64,000 bases of DNA from positions 1 through 64,000 of the forward strand of contig NZ_LNGH01000054.1 of assembly GCF_011057715.1 (NCBI RefSeq). Direction: 5' to 3'. This DNA comes from Marinitoga sp. 38H-ov. Lineage in GTDB: Bacteria; Thermotogota; Thermotogae; Petrotogales; Petrotogaceae. The number at the start of each line of letters is the position of its first letter. Positions within the stretch are counted from its first letter, which is position 1. Under the pieces are notes generated by a model that was not told where the DNA came from, did not search any database, and worked only from the letters and a program-made list of their open reading frames with translations. Made by a program: the position numbers and the translations under genes. Of this stretch, positions 33,988 through 43,822 are shown piece after piece.

Positions 33988-36900
33988 TTATGAACATTTT
34001 GACCATCCACATGTTTTACAAGACATACATCCTTCTGTCATTAGTAATGAATTTTTACTTAAACACGTTGGACAATATACATTTCCTTCTGTGTCAACAT
34101 AATATCCTTTTGTATATTCAAGCTTATTAGCATGAACAAATTTTTCAACTTCTTCTTTGCTCAAAGGTTTTCCAACATGAAATACCTCAACTTCATTTTC
34201 TTGCCATAATGCTTCAAAATCATCTAATGCACTTTTTATTTCTTTGGATATACCTTTACAATATGTTCCTTTTACTTTAGATAATTGTTCTAATATTTCA
34301 TCAACAGAAACACCAGATCTTAAAGCAATAGAAGATAATCTACCAATAATTTCAGCTGTTTCTGTTCCATCGGATAGGAATATTTCTATAGCCTCACCAT
34401 TATCATCAAAAGATACTGTAATATACACAGTTCCAGACTCTGTTTTGAATTTTCTAGTTACACTTTTTAACGTCTCTTTTCTTGGCCTTGCACGTAATTT
34501 ATGTTTTTCATCCAATACAAAAAATGTAACTTTCTTTTCATCTTGTTTTTTAGCCTTAGTAAGAACCTGTGTTTCTAATGAACCATCCCTGTATATTGTT
34601 ATACCTTTTAGATTTAATTCCATTGCTTTTTTATATATTTCTTTTATATCTTCAACAGTTGCCTCTTTTGGTAAATTAATTGTTTTAGAACATGATGCAT
34701 CTAAATAACTTTGAATAACATTTTGAGCTAATAAATGATCCATCCCAGAAATGTCCATAGCTGTTACAAATACTCTCTTTATTTCTTCAGGTATTCCATC
34801 TATATTTTGCAAAGATCCTTTTTCAATAATTTCTGCTTCTAATTCGCTGTTTAAGTCACCATCTAATTTATCTCTCAATATTTTATTCATATATGGAAGC
34901 GGTACTCTATTACCCTCTTTATCTGTCATATATCTAATATATGCAAGCATAAAATTAGGTTCTATTCCACTTGAAGTATCTGCAATATTAGATATGGATC
35001 CTGTTGGCGCTACTGTATTTACTTGAACATTTCTCTTATACTTTTTTGCATCTTTAAAAAAGTGCTCTTTTATTAATTTATTCCATTTTCTTATATTCTC
35101 TGAAAATTCATCATCTAACATAGGAAAAGGTATAAACCCATCTTTATATTTTGACTTTTCAAATAATGGGAAATTACCTCTTTCCTTTGCTAATTCAGTG
35201 CTCGCCAAATGCGAATAATATGCAAATTGAGCCAATGTTTCTGCCATAAACCTTCTGCCTTCTTCAGAATTATATGGTAAATCTTTTTTATACATAGCAT
35301 CGGCAAGTCCCATAATACCTAAACCTATAAATCTTTGCTCTTTTGAGACTTTATCTATTTTTTCAAGTGGATATACATTTATATCTATTACGTTATCTAA
35401 AAACCTTGCTGTCCAATATATTAATTCCTTATACAATTCATTATTTTCGCCTTCTGGGTTCCCTAATTCAACAAAATCTACTACTTTTGCAATATCAATA
35501 GAACCTAAATTACAACTCCCATATGGAGGTAAAGGTTCTTCCCCACAATCATATGATAAAATCCCATTTGTAACCCATACATAATCAGGTCCTGCTGTAA
35601 TATCATATACTCTTTCTTCACCTGCATCAATAATTTCAGCAATTTCAATAAAATTATTATTATGCCTTTTAGAAATTAACATATTTAATTGTTTTTCATC
35701 AACAAAACCTATTTCATCATAAAATTTATAAGAATCCTCACCAGAAATAAGTAATTTATATTCTTTATTATAATCATTTTCAAGTGTTAATGTAGAATTA
35801 ATTCCAAAAACCAATAACAACAATTGAACATTTTGAAGAACTTTTTTTGAACTACTAGATAGGCTAATAGAACCTTCTGAATTATCTACAGAACCATTTG
35901 CAGAAAACAATAATGTTAAAAAATTCTTTTGAATTTCTTTTTCAGATTCAAAAATTATTTCAAAAATTTCTTTTTCCAATGTAGAAATTTCTTTTTTCAT
36001 TATTTCTTTAAATGATGAAAAATTCTTAGACATAATTAAAGATATATATTGATTTTCTTCTATTATTGATTTTTCAAGTATTGATTTTTTAAACTTTGAT
36101 TTTTCAAATTCTATTTGATCATTAACTACATTAACCTTATCTCCTACATTAAGATTTTTTATCTCAACCCAACCATTTTCTGTATAAACCTTATGATCAT
36201 ATGTTGCTACTAATTCTATACCATTTTTTAATATTATTTTTTTCACAGGTTTAATGCCTTGGTCAATCACTTTTTCTATATTTAAAAATTGTTTTGAAAT
36301 TGGGCTCCACACTTTCATATCAGTTGTTAGATCTTTAGCATTTATTAATCCTCTATCTGTTAATATTTTTGTATCTCCTATAACACAAGGATTTGTTGCA
36401 CTAACTGGAGTTACATCTCCCAATGCATAATATTTATTATGTCTTCCTAAAAACAACATCCCTGGATCTCCAGACTTCCATGCATTATTAGCAATTAAAT
36501 CAAAAAACTCTCTTGCTTTAATTGTTCTTTTTATGTTTGAATTTGGATGTGTTAGTTCAATTTCTTCATCATTTTCTAATTTTTTTAAAAACTCTTCAGG
36601 ATTATCGAAATTCACAGATATATTAAAATAATTGAGAACTGATTTACCATCATTATCTTTTTTCGAGTTAATAAAATCTATAACATCTGGATGATCATAT
36701 CTCATTACTGCCATTTGAGCTCCGCGCCTTGCACCACCTTGTTCTATAGTTGATGCGGTTGTATTAAACACATGCATAAAACTTATAGGACCCGATGATT
36801 TACCACCTGTTCCTGCTATAGAACTTTCTTTTGGTCTTAATACTGAAAAATCATATCCAACACCGCCACCATATTTTTGAATTAATGCAGCATCTTTTAC

Positions 36901-37344
36901 TGCATTAAAAATACCTTCCATTGAATCTTCAAGTGGCACAACAAAACATGCAGATAACATATTATGTCTATTTCTCGAATTAAAAATAAAATTATAATCT
37001 TCTAAAGTCATATCTTCTAACTTTTTTTCAAAAACATCTCTGGAAAGTGTTTTTCCAGCATTAAATAATGTTGGACTATTTGGCAAAAAAACCCTACTTT
37101 TTATTAGTTTAAAATATATTTTTTCAACATTTCTTATTTTTTCAATATCTTCTGTATATAATATTTCTGCACTTGCTATATATCTAGAAACCCTTCTTGA
37201 AATATCATCCCAAGAATGTTCAAGATATTTACCATTTCCATCTTTTAAAAAATACCTATCCCTTAAAATTCTTTCTGCATTTTCAGATGGATTTATATCA
37301 GAGAAAAAATCCAAAAAACTTTCTAAATTATATAATTGTTCCAC
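33988..37344 (-). CDS. nrdJ: Adenosylcobalamin-dependent (class II) ribonucleotide reductase with intein
   Basis: Encodes 1118 residues; removing the 280-residue intein leaves about 838, normal for NrdJ. Extein landmarks are NMLSACFVVPLED, GGGVGYDFS, GPISFMHVFNTTASTIEQGG, the active-site NPC/GEEPLPPYGSCNLG loop split by the intein, APTGSISNIADTSSGIEP, and a C-terminal CPTCLSKNS...CMSCKTCGW cysteine set for the reductant. It makes all deoxyribonucleotides without oxygen or an iron subunit. The protein needs splicing to work, as the intein lies next to the catalytic cysteine. The 195-bp upstream gap holds the trxB terminator and no clear strong promoter. A thioredoxin reductase lies directly upstream, a likely reductant link. 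Confidence 0.97.
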   Translation of the reverse strand: MEQLYNLESFLDFFSDINPSENAERILRDRYFLKDGNGKYLEHSWDDISRRVSRYIASAEILYTEDIEKIRNVEKIYFKLIKSRVFLPNSPTLFNAGKTLSRDVFEKKLEDMTLEDYNFIFNSRNRHNMLSACFVVPLEDSMEGIFNAVKDAALIQKYGGGVGYDFSVLRPKESSIAGTGGKSSGPISFMHVFNTTASTIEQGGARRGAQMAVMRYDHPDVIDFINSKKDNDGKSVLNYFNISVNFDNPEEFLKKLENDEEIELTHPNSNIKRTIKAREFFDLIANNAWKSGDPGMLFLGRHNKYYALGDVTPVSATNPCVIGDTKILTDRGLINAKDLTTDMKVWSPISKQFLNIEKVIDQGIKPVKKIILKNGIELVATYDHKVYTENGWVEIKNLNVGDKVNVVNDQIEFEKSKFKKSILEKSIIEENQYISLIMSKNFSSFKEIMKKEISTLEKEIFEIIFESEKEIQKNFLTLLFSANGSVDNSEGSISLSSSSKKVLQNVQLLLLVFGINSTLTLENDYNKEYKLLISGEDSYKFYDEIGFVDEKQLNMLISKRHNNNFIEIAEIIDAGEERVYDITAGPDYVWVTNGILSYDCGEEPLPPYGSCNLGSIDIAKVVDFVELGNPEGENNELYKELIYWTARFLDNVIDINVYPLEKIDKVSKEQRFIGLGIMGLADAMYKKDLPYNSEEGRRFMAETLAQFAYYSHLASTELAKERGNFPLFEKSKYKDGFIPFPMLDDEFSENIRKWNKLIKEHFFKDAKKYKRNVQVNTVAPTGSISNIADTSSGIEPNFMLAYIRYMTDKEGNRVPLPYMNKILRDKLDGDLNSELEAEIIEKGSLQNIDGIPEEIKRVFVTAMDISGMDHLLAQNVIQSYLDASCSKTINLPKEATVEDIKEIYKKAMELNLKGITIYRDGSLETQVLTKAKKQDEKKVTFFVLDEKHKLRARPRKETLKSVTRKFKTESGTVYITVSFDDNGEAIEIFLSDGTETAEIIGRLSSIALRSGVSVDEILEQLSKVKGTYCKGISKEIKSALDDFEALWQENEVEVFHVGKPLSKEEVEKFVHANKLEYTKGYYVDTEGNVYCPTCLSKNSLLMTEGCMSCKTCGWSKCS
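35548..36387 (-). other. Intein within NrdJ (residues 320-599)
   Basis: Starts at Cys320 (CVIGDTKILTDRGLINAKDL, block A) and contains the TYDHKVYTENGWVEIKNLN block B (TxxH). It ends with VYDITAGPDYVWVTNGILSYD before Cys600. A shrunken middle has one LAGLIDADG-like stretch (LLFSANGSVDN) in which acidic residues are replaced, so the homing endonuclease is probably dead. The last residue before the +1 Cys is Asp, not the usual Asn, and the preceding His is Tyr. Splicing chemistry is therefore non-standard. The +1 Cys is the NPCGE catalytic cysteine of the enzyme. Confidence 0.9.
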
Positions 37345-37492
37345 AAAAATACCCCCTTATAATTTTCATCATTTATCATTATACCACAATATATTGTGTC
37401 TTAACTTTTTCTTTACACAATACTTTGTGAAATATCTATATTTTTTACAACATCATTTATTTAAAGTATTTTTAGAAAAAAAATGATTTAAT

Positions 37493-37536
37493 ATAAAAAA
37501 ATAACCTCAGAGAAAATCTCCGAGGTTATTTTTTAT
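37493..37536 (-). terminator. Terminator after trxB
   Basis: AATAACCTCAGAGA and TCTCCGAGGTTATT pair around an AAAA loop, with a T-run on the minus strand just after trxB. Confidence 0.8.
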
Positions 37537-37539
37537 TAA

Positions 37540-38496
37540 TTAATTAAAATATTCTCTTACTGCAAAGGATGCCGCAATAGCTCCATCTGCTGCTGCAGTG
37601 ATTATTTGCCTTAAATCTTTTTGAACCACATCTCCTGCAGCAAATACGCCTTTTACATTTGTTTCCATATGTTTGTCTGTGATAATGTATCCAAATTCAT
37701 CTAATTCTATTTTATCTTTGAATAATTGAGTTACTGGTAATACTCCTACAAATACAAATACACCATCAACTTCAAAATCTGTAACTTCTCCTGTTTCACG
37801 ATTTTCTAAAACTAATTTATTTACCTTTTTATCGCCTTTAATTTCTTTAACTACTGTATTCCATATAAAATTAATATTTTCTGTATTAAATGCTTTTTCT
37901 TGATATATTTTATCAGCTCTAAGAGCATCTCTTCTGTGAATAATATATACTTCTTTTGCTATTTTTGAAAGATATAATGCTTCTTCAACTGCTGTATTAC
38001 CTCCACCTATAACGGCAACTTTTTGATTTTTAAAGAAGTGTCCATCACATGTTGCACAGTATGAAACACCTCTACCAGCAAATTCTTTTTCACCAGGAAC
38101 ACCTAATTTTCTTGGAGTAGCACCTGTAGCTATAACAACTACTTTTGCTTTAACAATATTACCATCATCTAAAGATATAATTTTTTCTTCTTTAGAAAAA
38201 TCTACGTTTATAACTTCACCGTAGTGAAATTCAACTCCAAATTCTTTTGCATGTTCACCAAATTTTTCTGCTAATTCTTCACCGGTTATAGATGTAAAAC
38301 CTGGGTAATTTTCAACGTATTCCGTTAAATTTACCTGACCACCATCTAAATCTTTTTCAATAATTAAAGGTTTAATTCCACCTTGAACAGCATATATCCC
38401 TGCTGCTACACCTGCAGGTCCTCCACCAATAATAACCATATCATAGTATTCCTTTAAATTGCTTTTACTTTTAGAGGAACCCAAATCAAAAAACAT
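37540..38496 (-). CDS. trxB: Thioredoxin reductase
   Basis: Encodes 318 residues. The FAD motif is VIIGGGPAGVAAGIYAV, the redox disulfide CATC is in GRGVSYCATCDGHFF, NAD(P)H binds around VAVIGGGNTAVEEALYLS, and VFAAGDVVQKDLRQIITAA closes the FAD site. It reduces thioredoxin or the adjacent glutaredoxin-like protein with NAD(P)H. It begins 4 nt after the upstream protein's stop, so both are in one operon with the PadR regulator. Confidence 0.96.
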   Translation of the reverse strand: MFFDLGSSKSKSNLKEYYDMVIIGGGPAGVAAGIYAVQGGIKPLIIEKDLDGGQVNLTEYVENYPGFTSITGEELAEKFGEHAKEFGVEFHYGEVINVDFSKEEKIISLDDGNIVKAKVVVIATGATPRKLGVPGEKEFAGRGVSYCATCDGHFFKNQKVAVIGGGNTAVEEALYLSKIAKEVYIIHRRDALRADKIYQEKAFNTENINFIWNTVVKEIKGDKKVNKLVLENRETGEVTDFEVDGVFVFVGVLPVTQLFKDKIELDEFGYIITDKHMETNVKGVFAAGDVVQKDLRQIITAAADGAIAASFAVREYFN

Positions 38497-38499
38497 TTA

Positions 38500-39177
38500 T
38501 TATCCCTCCACAGCTTTTAATACTTCTTCTACAAAGTTTGGTTCAGGATAAGCCCCTATAAATTCACCTTTTACTTCCCATTCACCATTATTAAATACTT
38601 CAATAACTGTATGAGGAACAGAACTTACATTGTGTTTGCTAGATAGATCAAAAAATTCGTTTGCTTCAATCATTTCACCGTTTATATTTTCATTAATCAT
38701 TGCTGCTTGATGAGCTGATAAAACTGCTCTTGGACAGTATGGACATGTTGGTGTTACAAATACTCTTAATCTCATTTTCTTGTCAATTGCTTTTAATTTA
38801 TTAACTGTATCTTCAGAAAATTCAACTTCACCATTTTTTGATAATAATATTAAATCTTGCAATAATGTACTAAATTCATGTCCTGATGGGATTCCATAAA
38901 ATCTTACTCCTAAATCACTTCCATTTGATGCTAAAATTATTGTTGCAGGAGCTAATGTTTTATCAATATTATATTCTTCAGAAATTGGAGAATCTATATG
39001 ATGAACTTCTAAATCAATATTATCCACTCCATCTTTTAATTCAGTAAATAATTGTTTTGTTACATCACAATATTCGCAATTTTCTTTTTCAAATAATAAT
39101 ACTTTTACTCTACCTTTCATTTCTGACAATAAATCCTTTACTTGTTCTAATGTTTTATCATCTAATAATCTTTCCAT
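38500..39177 (-). CDS. Protein disulfide oxidoreductase (double thioredoxin-fold, PDO/glutaredoxin-like)
   Basis: Encodes 225 residues with two thioredoxin folds, each with a CxxC: ENCEYCDVTKQL and TPTCPYCPRAVLSA. A cis-proline in SSVPHTVIEVF lies in the second domain. Such PDO proteins in thermophiles act with thioredoxin reductase in thiol-disulfide exchange, and its trxB is adjacent. The start at ATG 39177 follows GGAGGTG; a TTG at 39192 overlaps that site and is rejected. Confidence 0.9.
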   Translation of the reverse strand: MERLLDDKTLEQVKDLLSEMKGRVKVLLFEKENCEYCDVTKQLFTELKDGVDNIDLEVHHIDSPISEEYNIDKTLAPATIILASNGSDLGVRFYGIPSGHEFSTLLQDLILLSKNGEVEFSEDTVNKLKAIDKKMRLRVFVTPTCPYCPRAVLSAHQAAMINENINGEMIEANEFFDLSSKHNVSSVPHTVIEVFNNGEWEVKGEFIGAYPEPNFVEEVLKAVEG

Positions 39178-39196
39178 TAAAAACACCTCCAATAAT

Positions 39197-39559
39197 TTAT
39201 ATATTTTCTTTCGCTATTTTTACAAAATTTTTCAAAACCTCTATTTGCTCTTCCATCTCAATAATAAACCCTTTTATTCTTTCTTTACCTTTTTTAGTAA
39301 TTTTATATATTTTTCTGGGAGGACTTGAAGTCATATCCCAATCAAACTCTATCTCATTGTTTTTTTCAAGATCTGATAATGCTCTATACACTCTTCCTTT
39401 TTGACCTACTCCTTCAGGAATTGTAATTCCCATTTCACACAGCCTATTTGATAATTCATATCCATAACTTGGATTTTCAGCTATCAATATTAGAAGTAAA
39501 TCACATATTAATTTCCCACTTTTATTAAATACCTTACATTTATTATTTACTTGATCCAT
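39197..39559 (-). CDS. PadR-family transcriptional regulator
   Basis: Encodes 120 residues with a winged helix of the PadR type (LLLILIAENPSYGYELSNRL, GRVYRALSDLEKNNEIEFDW, PPRKIYKITKKGKERI). It has a short C-terminal dimerisation helix. The ATG at 39559 follows GGAGGTAAAT; the TTG at 39577 is upstream of it and less likely. Cysteines near the N-terminus (KCKVF, KLICDL) could sense redox, which would suit the trxB operon it heads. An operator sits in its own promoter. Confidence 0.85.
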   Translation of the reverse strand: MDQVNNKCKVFNKSGKLICDLLLILIAENPSYGYELSNRLCEMGITIPEGVGQKGRVYRALSDLEKNNEIEFDWDMTSSPPRKIYKITKKGKERIKGFIIEMEEQIEVLKNFVKIAKENI

Positions 39560-39605
39560 ATTTACCTCCAATTTCAACTAAATAAGTCATATTACCTTCA
39601 AAGGA

Positions 39606-39634
39606 ATTATATACAAAATGTATATATTTGTCAA
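39606..39634 (-). promoter_or_regulatory. Consensus promoter with a 7-3-7 palindrome in its spacer
   Basis: Minus-strand TTGACA, a 17-nt spacer and TATAAT. The spacer and part of the -10 form ATATACA-AAA-TGTATAT (39609-39625), a perfect palindrome of the PadR operator style. The regulator would autorepress. Confidence 0.7.
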
Positions 39635-39667
39635 TACAATAATATAACAATTTTGTTTTTTTAATAT

Positions 39668-39695
39668 TAAAAAAATCAAAGCCACAATTGTGGCT
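39668..39695 (-). terminator. Terminator after the HD-GYP gene
   Basis: AAGCCACAATTGTGGCTT (39678-39695) is a perfect 18-bp palindrome followed on the minus strand by TGATTTTTTT. Confidence 0.65.
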
Positions 39696-42100
39696 TAATC
39701 TAAAAACGTATCATATATTATTTTTATTTCATTAGAATATTTTTTTAATATATCTAATATTTTTGGATTGAAATCAGCAGGAGATGTTCTATCATCGCCA
39801 TTTAATATAATGTCAAGAGTTTTTTCGTGAGAATAAGCTTTTTTATATGGTCTTTCTGAACGCAATGCATCATATACATCTACTAAAGATACTATTTGAG
39901 CTTCTATTGGAATTTCATCTCCCTTTAAACCAAACGGGTAACCTTTTCCATTATATTTTTCATGATGATATAATGCGATTTTCAAAGCTGTTTCAAAATA
40001 TGCATCCTCTCCTAATAATTTAGTAGCATATATTGTGTGCTTTTTCATTATTTCATATTCTTTTTCTGTGAGTCTTGATTTTTTATTCAATATTTCTAAA
40101 GGTATAAAAATTTTTCCTATATCATGCAATGGCGAAAACTCTTTAATCTCAATAATATTATCTTCGGGCAAATTTAATTTAATTGCTATATATTGAGCCA
40201 ATTCACCAACTCTATATATATGAGATCCAGTAACATCATCATGTGCTTCAGCAATAACTGCTAATTTTCTTGCAAAATTTAAATAAGCATTTTTTACTTG
40301 ATCTATATTTAATTTTAATTTTAATGTATTTTTTGCAATATTTATTAATGCATAAAATATTCTTTTATCATTTTCATTGAAATGTTTTTCGCTTCCCTTT
40401 AATATATCTAAAGCAAATGATAACGTTTTATTGTTATCAATTTTAGTTGTTGCAATCATTACCTCTTTTATTGGTTTTATAGAACTAAAAAATAATTCCT
40501 TTTCTTTCTTATTTTTAAACATTTTTTCATTAAATTTTTCCAATTCTTCTCCATTAAAAATCTTTAAATCCTCATCTGTTTGTATCATATAATCTTTTTT
40601 TAATTCTAAATTTTTTAAAGTTTTTATATCATGACCTACTGCTGAGATATACTTCCAGCTCTCTCCTTCTATAATAGATAAACTTCCTCCTTCTGCATTT
40701 TCTGATAAATCAATAGCTAAATTAAGTAATTCTTCAAAATATTCATGTATTTCTATATTTTTATTTCCTAATTTTTGAACAACATTTATCATTTTAAATA
40801 ATTTCTCATTTAACTTTTCTAAATAATTTTGATATTTTACATTTTCTGTAATATTTACCCATAATATTAATAACCCTATATTCTCACCATTTATTTGTAT
40901 AGGACTTCTATATTCATTAAAATAACATTGTTTATTATTAATTTTCAAATTAATTTTATTATATTTATATTCTTTTTCATTAATAATATTTTCTAAATCA
41001 TTAATTAATGACATTTCAATATAATTATTATTAAGTTCATCAAATAAATTTTTACCTATTAAATCTTCCTTATTCTTATTTAATAATTTAGCAAAAGCAT
41101 TATTACAAAATATTATATTTTGTTCTAAATCTTTTATAAATATAGGATTAGGGGAAAGATTAACTATCTTTTCAATGAGTTCTTTTGAACTATTCAATTC
41201 CTTTATTTTTTCCTCTAAATCAAATAATGTTTCATTTAATTCTTTAGTTCTTTCATATACTTTTCTTTTTAATATTTTAGAATTTATATAAAACAATATA
41301 ATAACTATTCCAAAAATAATAAGAGATATTATTAAAGTTAGTTTTAACCATTCTGGAATTTTATCCTTAACAACAGAACCAAAATATTTTTCAAATGTTG
41401 TGTAATAAAATGATGACTTATCTTCTTTTATTTTTTTTAATTCATTATCAAAATTATCAAAAATTAATTTCAAATTTTCATCTTTTCTATACATAATATA
41501 ACCTGTTATGGGTTTAAATATAATAGATGTCTTTAATATATTATTATATTTTTTACCTTCTACTAAACCAAAAAATCTCGGTATAACTCCGGCATCAATA
41601 TTACCCTTATTAAGTTCATTTAATATATCATTATAATTATCAAATTCAACATATTCTACATTTAATTTAAAATTCGTAATTATTTCCTTTATCCCATCTT
41701 TTCCTTCATAAAAGATATCTGTTTTCATAACCCCAATCTTTTTATTAGACAAATCTAAAATACTATCTAAATTTAATCCTTTTCTAATATAAACAACTGC
41801 CCATTCAAAAAATAAAGGTTCCTTATTAAAGTAGTATTTTTTTGCTCTTTCATCAGTATAACCCAAAGGAGCTACTGCATCTATTTCATTTCTTGATAAT
41901 TTTTCTAATAAGTTTTTCTGAGAATCCAATATTATATTATATTTAACTCCACTTTTATCCATTATATTTTTAATAATATCATTTAAAAATCCTTCATCTT
42001 CATTTATCACTATAGGATTTGATAAGTATAAACCTATAGTTATTGAAAAAGATATATTAACAAAAAATATAACAAGCATAATTAAAATTATTTTTTTCAT
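39695..42100 (-). CDS. HD-GYP phosphodiesterase with periplasmic solute-binding and PAS domains
   Basis: Encodes 801 residues. A signal peptide (about 1-20) leads to a type-3 solute-binding fold (about 21-245), then a transmembrane helix near 252-275 and a coiled coil. A PAS domain (about 305-430, LSPNPIFIKDLEQNIIFCN) and a GAF-like region follow. The C-terminal HD-GYP has SPLHDIGKIFIP and HHEKYNGKGYPFGLKGDEIP. It should bind an amino-acid-like ligand outside and hydrolyse c-di-GMP inside. The GGDEF gene downstream on the same strand suggests balanced c-di-GMP control. All HD-GYP key residues are present. Confidence 0.9.
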   Translation of the reverse strand: MKKIILIMLVIFFVNISFSITIGLYLSNPIVINEDEGFLNDIIKNIMDKSGVKYNIILDSQKNLLEKLSRNEIDAVAPLGYTDERAKKYYFNKEPLFFEWAVVYIRKGLNLDSILDLSNKKIGVMKTDIFYEGKDGIKEIITNFKLNVEYVEFDNYNDILNELNKGNIDAGVIPRFFGLVEGKKYNNILKTSIIFKPITGYIMYRKDENLKLIFDNFDNELKKIKEDKSSFYYTTFEKYFGSVVKDKIPEWLKLTLIISLIIFGIVIILFYINSKILKRKVYERTKELNETLFDLEEKIKELNSSKELIEKIVNLSPNPIFIKDLEQNIIFCNNAFAKLLNKNKEDLIGKNLFDELNNNYIEMSLINDLENIINEKEYKYNKINLKINNKQCYFNEYRSPIQINGENIGLLILWVNITENVKYQNYLEKLNEKLFKMINVVQKLGNKNIEIHEYFEELLNLAIDLSENAEGGSLSIIEGESWKYISAVGHDIKTLKNLELKKDYMIQTDEDLKIFNGEELEKFNEKMFKNKKEKELFFSSIKPIKEVMIATTKIDNNKTLSFALDILKGSEKHFNENDKRIFYALINIAKNTLKLKLNIDQVKNAYLNFARKLAVIAEAHDDVTGSHIYRVGELAQYIAIKLNLPEDNIIEIKEFSPLHDIGKIFIPLEILNKKSRLTEKEYEIMKKHTIYATKLLGEDAYFETALKIALYHHEKYNGKGYPFGLKGDEIPIEAQIVSLVDVYDALRSERPYKKAYSHEKTLDIILNGDDRTSPADFNPKILDILKKYSNEIKIIYDTFLD

Positions 42101-42168
42101 TTTATCACTTCGCTTTTATAATAAATATAATTTTATATATATTATAATATTTAACCTTTAATATTTCT

Positions 42169-43812
42169 TTAACATACTATTTTGTTTTTACCAGTTTTTT
42201 TTGCAATATACGCTTTTTCATCTGCTTTTTTTATTAAATCTTTAATAGAAATATTACTATCATCTACTATACCTACACTAAATGTTATATTTTTTTCCAC
42301 TAAATTATTTTTAATTCTTTCCATTATAATTTTTGCTTTTTGCTTATCAATATTTTCAAAAATTATTATAAATTCATCTCCTCCATATCTATAAGCCTTA
42401 TCTGTTTCTCTAATTGAATTTTTTATAATATTTGAAACCTCTTTTAATATTTCATCACCTTTTAAATGACCATATGTATCATTAATTTTTTTAAAATCAT
42501 CTAAATCAATAAAAGCTAAAGAAATTATTTTTTTATTATTTTCATAATATTCTAAATCAGCATTTAACTTTGATGGATTGTATAATTTTGTCATAGGATC
42601 TAATTCACTTAATTTCTTCATCTCAATATAATGCTCTTTATGAGATACAATCATTGATACAATCCTTCCTAAAACAGATAAAATCAACATTTCTTCTTTT
42701 GTTGGTCTTAAACCACTTTTAGGTGAATCGCAGGAAATATATGCAAATATGTTATCATCTTTATCTCTAAGAGTAATTAACAATAGATCTTTCGAATCCC
42801 ATCTATAATCTTCGTCAGAATATGTATCAATATTAACATTATTTTCAATAATAAAATAATTATCACTATTAACCTTATTTATTACATTTGGTATAAAATA
42901 TACTTCTCCATATTTATATTTAACATTGCTAAATATATTATTTATAATTTCAGATGCTTTTACTTCTTTGCTCTTTAATTCTTCAAATTCCTTTTCTGTA
43001 AAACCAGAATATGCAACTCTCTCAATTAAATTTTCATTATAATTTATTTTCGATATTAAAATATAGTTAAACTCAAACTTTTCATTAAGAAATTTTGCAA
43101 CATCAAAAAATAATTTTTTATCAGAAAAATGGAGCGTTTTTGAATATAATAAATTTGAAAATTCAAACATTATCTCATTAAATTTATTTAACCTTTGATT
43201 TTTTATGGTTTCCTCTTCCTTTTCATATATATATTTAGTAATAAAATAATATATTTCTAAAAATATTAAATTTTGAAATAAGAAATAATATTTAATAATT
43301 TCATTATTACTCATCAAATAAAAATATATACTTGGTGTAGCAGTCAAAAAGAATAACAATTCAACACTAAATACTTCTAATTTAAATTTATATATATCCG
43401 TAATTAAAGTATTAATTAATTTTGCAATAATAGCAAATAAGAGAACTTTCCCATAAATGTTTATATTTATCATATTTACTAGTAAATATGATCCATAATA
43501 CATTGAAAAGTATACTAAAAACTTTTTTATTCTTTTTATTATATTTATATTATCTAATCTAAGAAGCGTAATAATGGATGCTAATAAAATATATTGGCTA
43601 CCAAATAAATATGCAACAATAAATCCAGGCAAATTAGAAACTAACCTGTCTTTATTCTTCCATTTAACTACAATATTATCTGAAATAAATGTTAATAAAA
43701 ATATTATAATAATATTTTTTAATTGGAATTCAAATGTTATTGGGAAAAATATAAGCAGCAAAATACTCAATATAATTGAAACTGTCATTTGATAATCAAA
43801 TATTTTTTTCAT
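42169..43812 (-). CDS. Membrane diguanylate cyclase with a GAF-like domain
   Basis: Encodes 547 residues with about six membrane helices in the first 200 residues, a GAF-like domain at 210-380, then GGDEF. The active site is YRYGGDEFIIIFENID. RETD lies five residues before it, matching the RxxD product-inhibition I-site. It makes c-di-GMP. The gene lies downstream of the convergent-function alpha/beta hydrolase on the same strand. The ligand of the GAF or membrane part is unknown. Confidence 0.92.
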   Translation of the reverse strand: MKKIFDYQMTVSIILSILLLIFFPITFEFQLKNIIIIFLLTFISDNIVVKWKNKDRLVSNLPGFIVAYLFGSQYILLASIITLLRLDNINIIKRIKKFLVYFSMYYGSYLLVNMININIYGKVLLFAIIAKLINTLITDIYKFKLEVFSVELLFFLTATPSIYFYLMSNNEIIKYYFLFQNLIFLEIYYFITKYIYEKEEETIKNQRLNKFNEIMFEFSNLLYSKTLHFSDKKLFFDVAKFLNEKFEFNYILISKINYNENLIERVAYSGFTEKEFEELKSKEVKASEIINNIFSNVKYKYGEVYFIPNVINKVNSDNYFIIENNVNIDTYSDEDYRWDSKDLLLITLRDKDDNIFAYISCDSPKSGLRPTKEEMLILSVLGRIVSMIVSHKEHYIEMKKLSELDPMTKLYNPSKLNADLEYYENNKKIISLAFIDLDDFKKINDTYGHLKGDEILKEVSNIIKNSIRETDKAYRYGGDEFIIIFENIDKQKAKIIMERIKNNLVEKNITFSVGIVDDSNISIKDLIKKADEKAYIAKKTGKNKIVC

Positions 43813-43822
43813 TTCGTCCTCC

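Noticed and set aside
39057-39404. 115-codon plus-strand reading over the PDO and PadR genes
   Set aside because: It is antisense to both genes and lacks a ribosome site.
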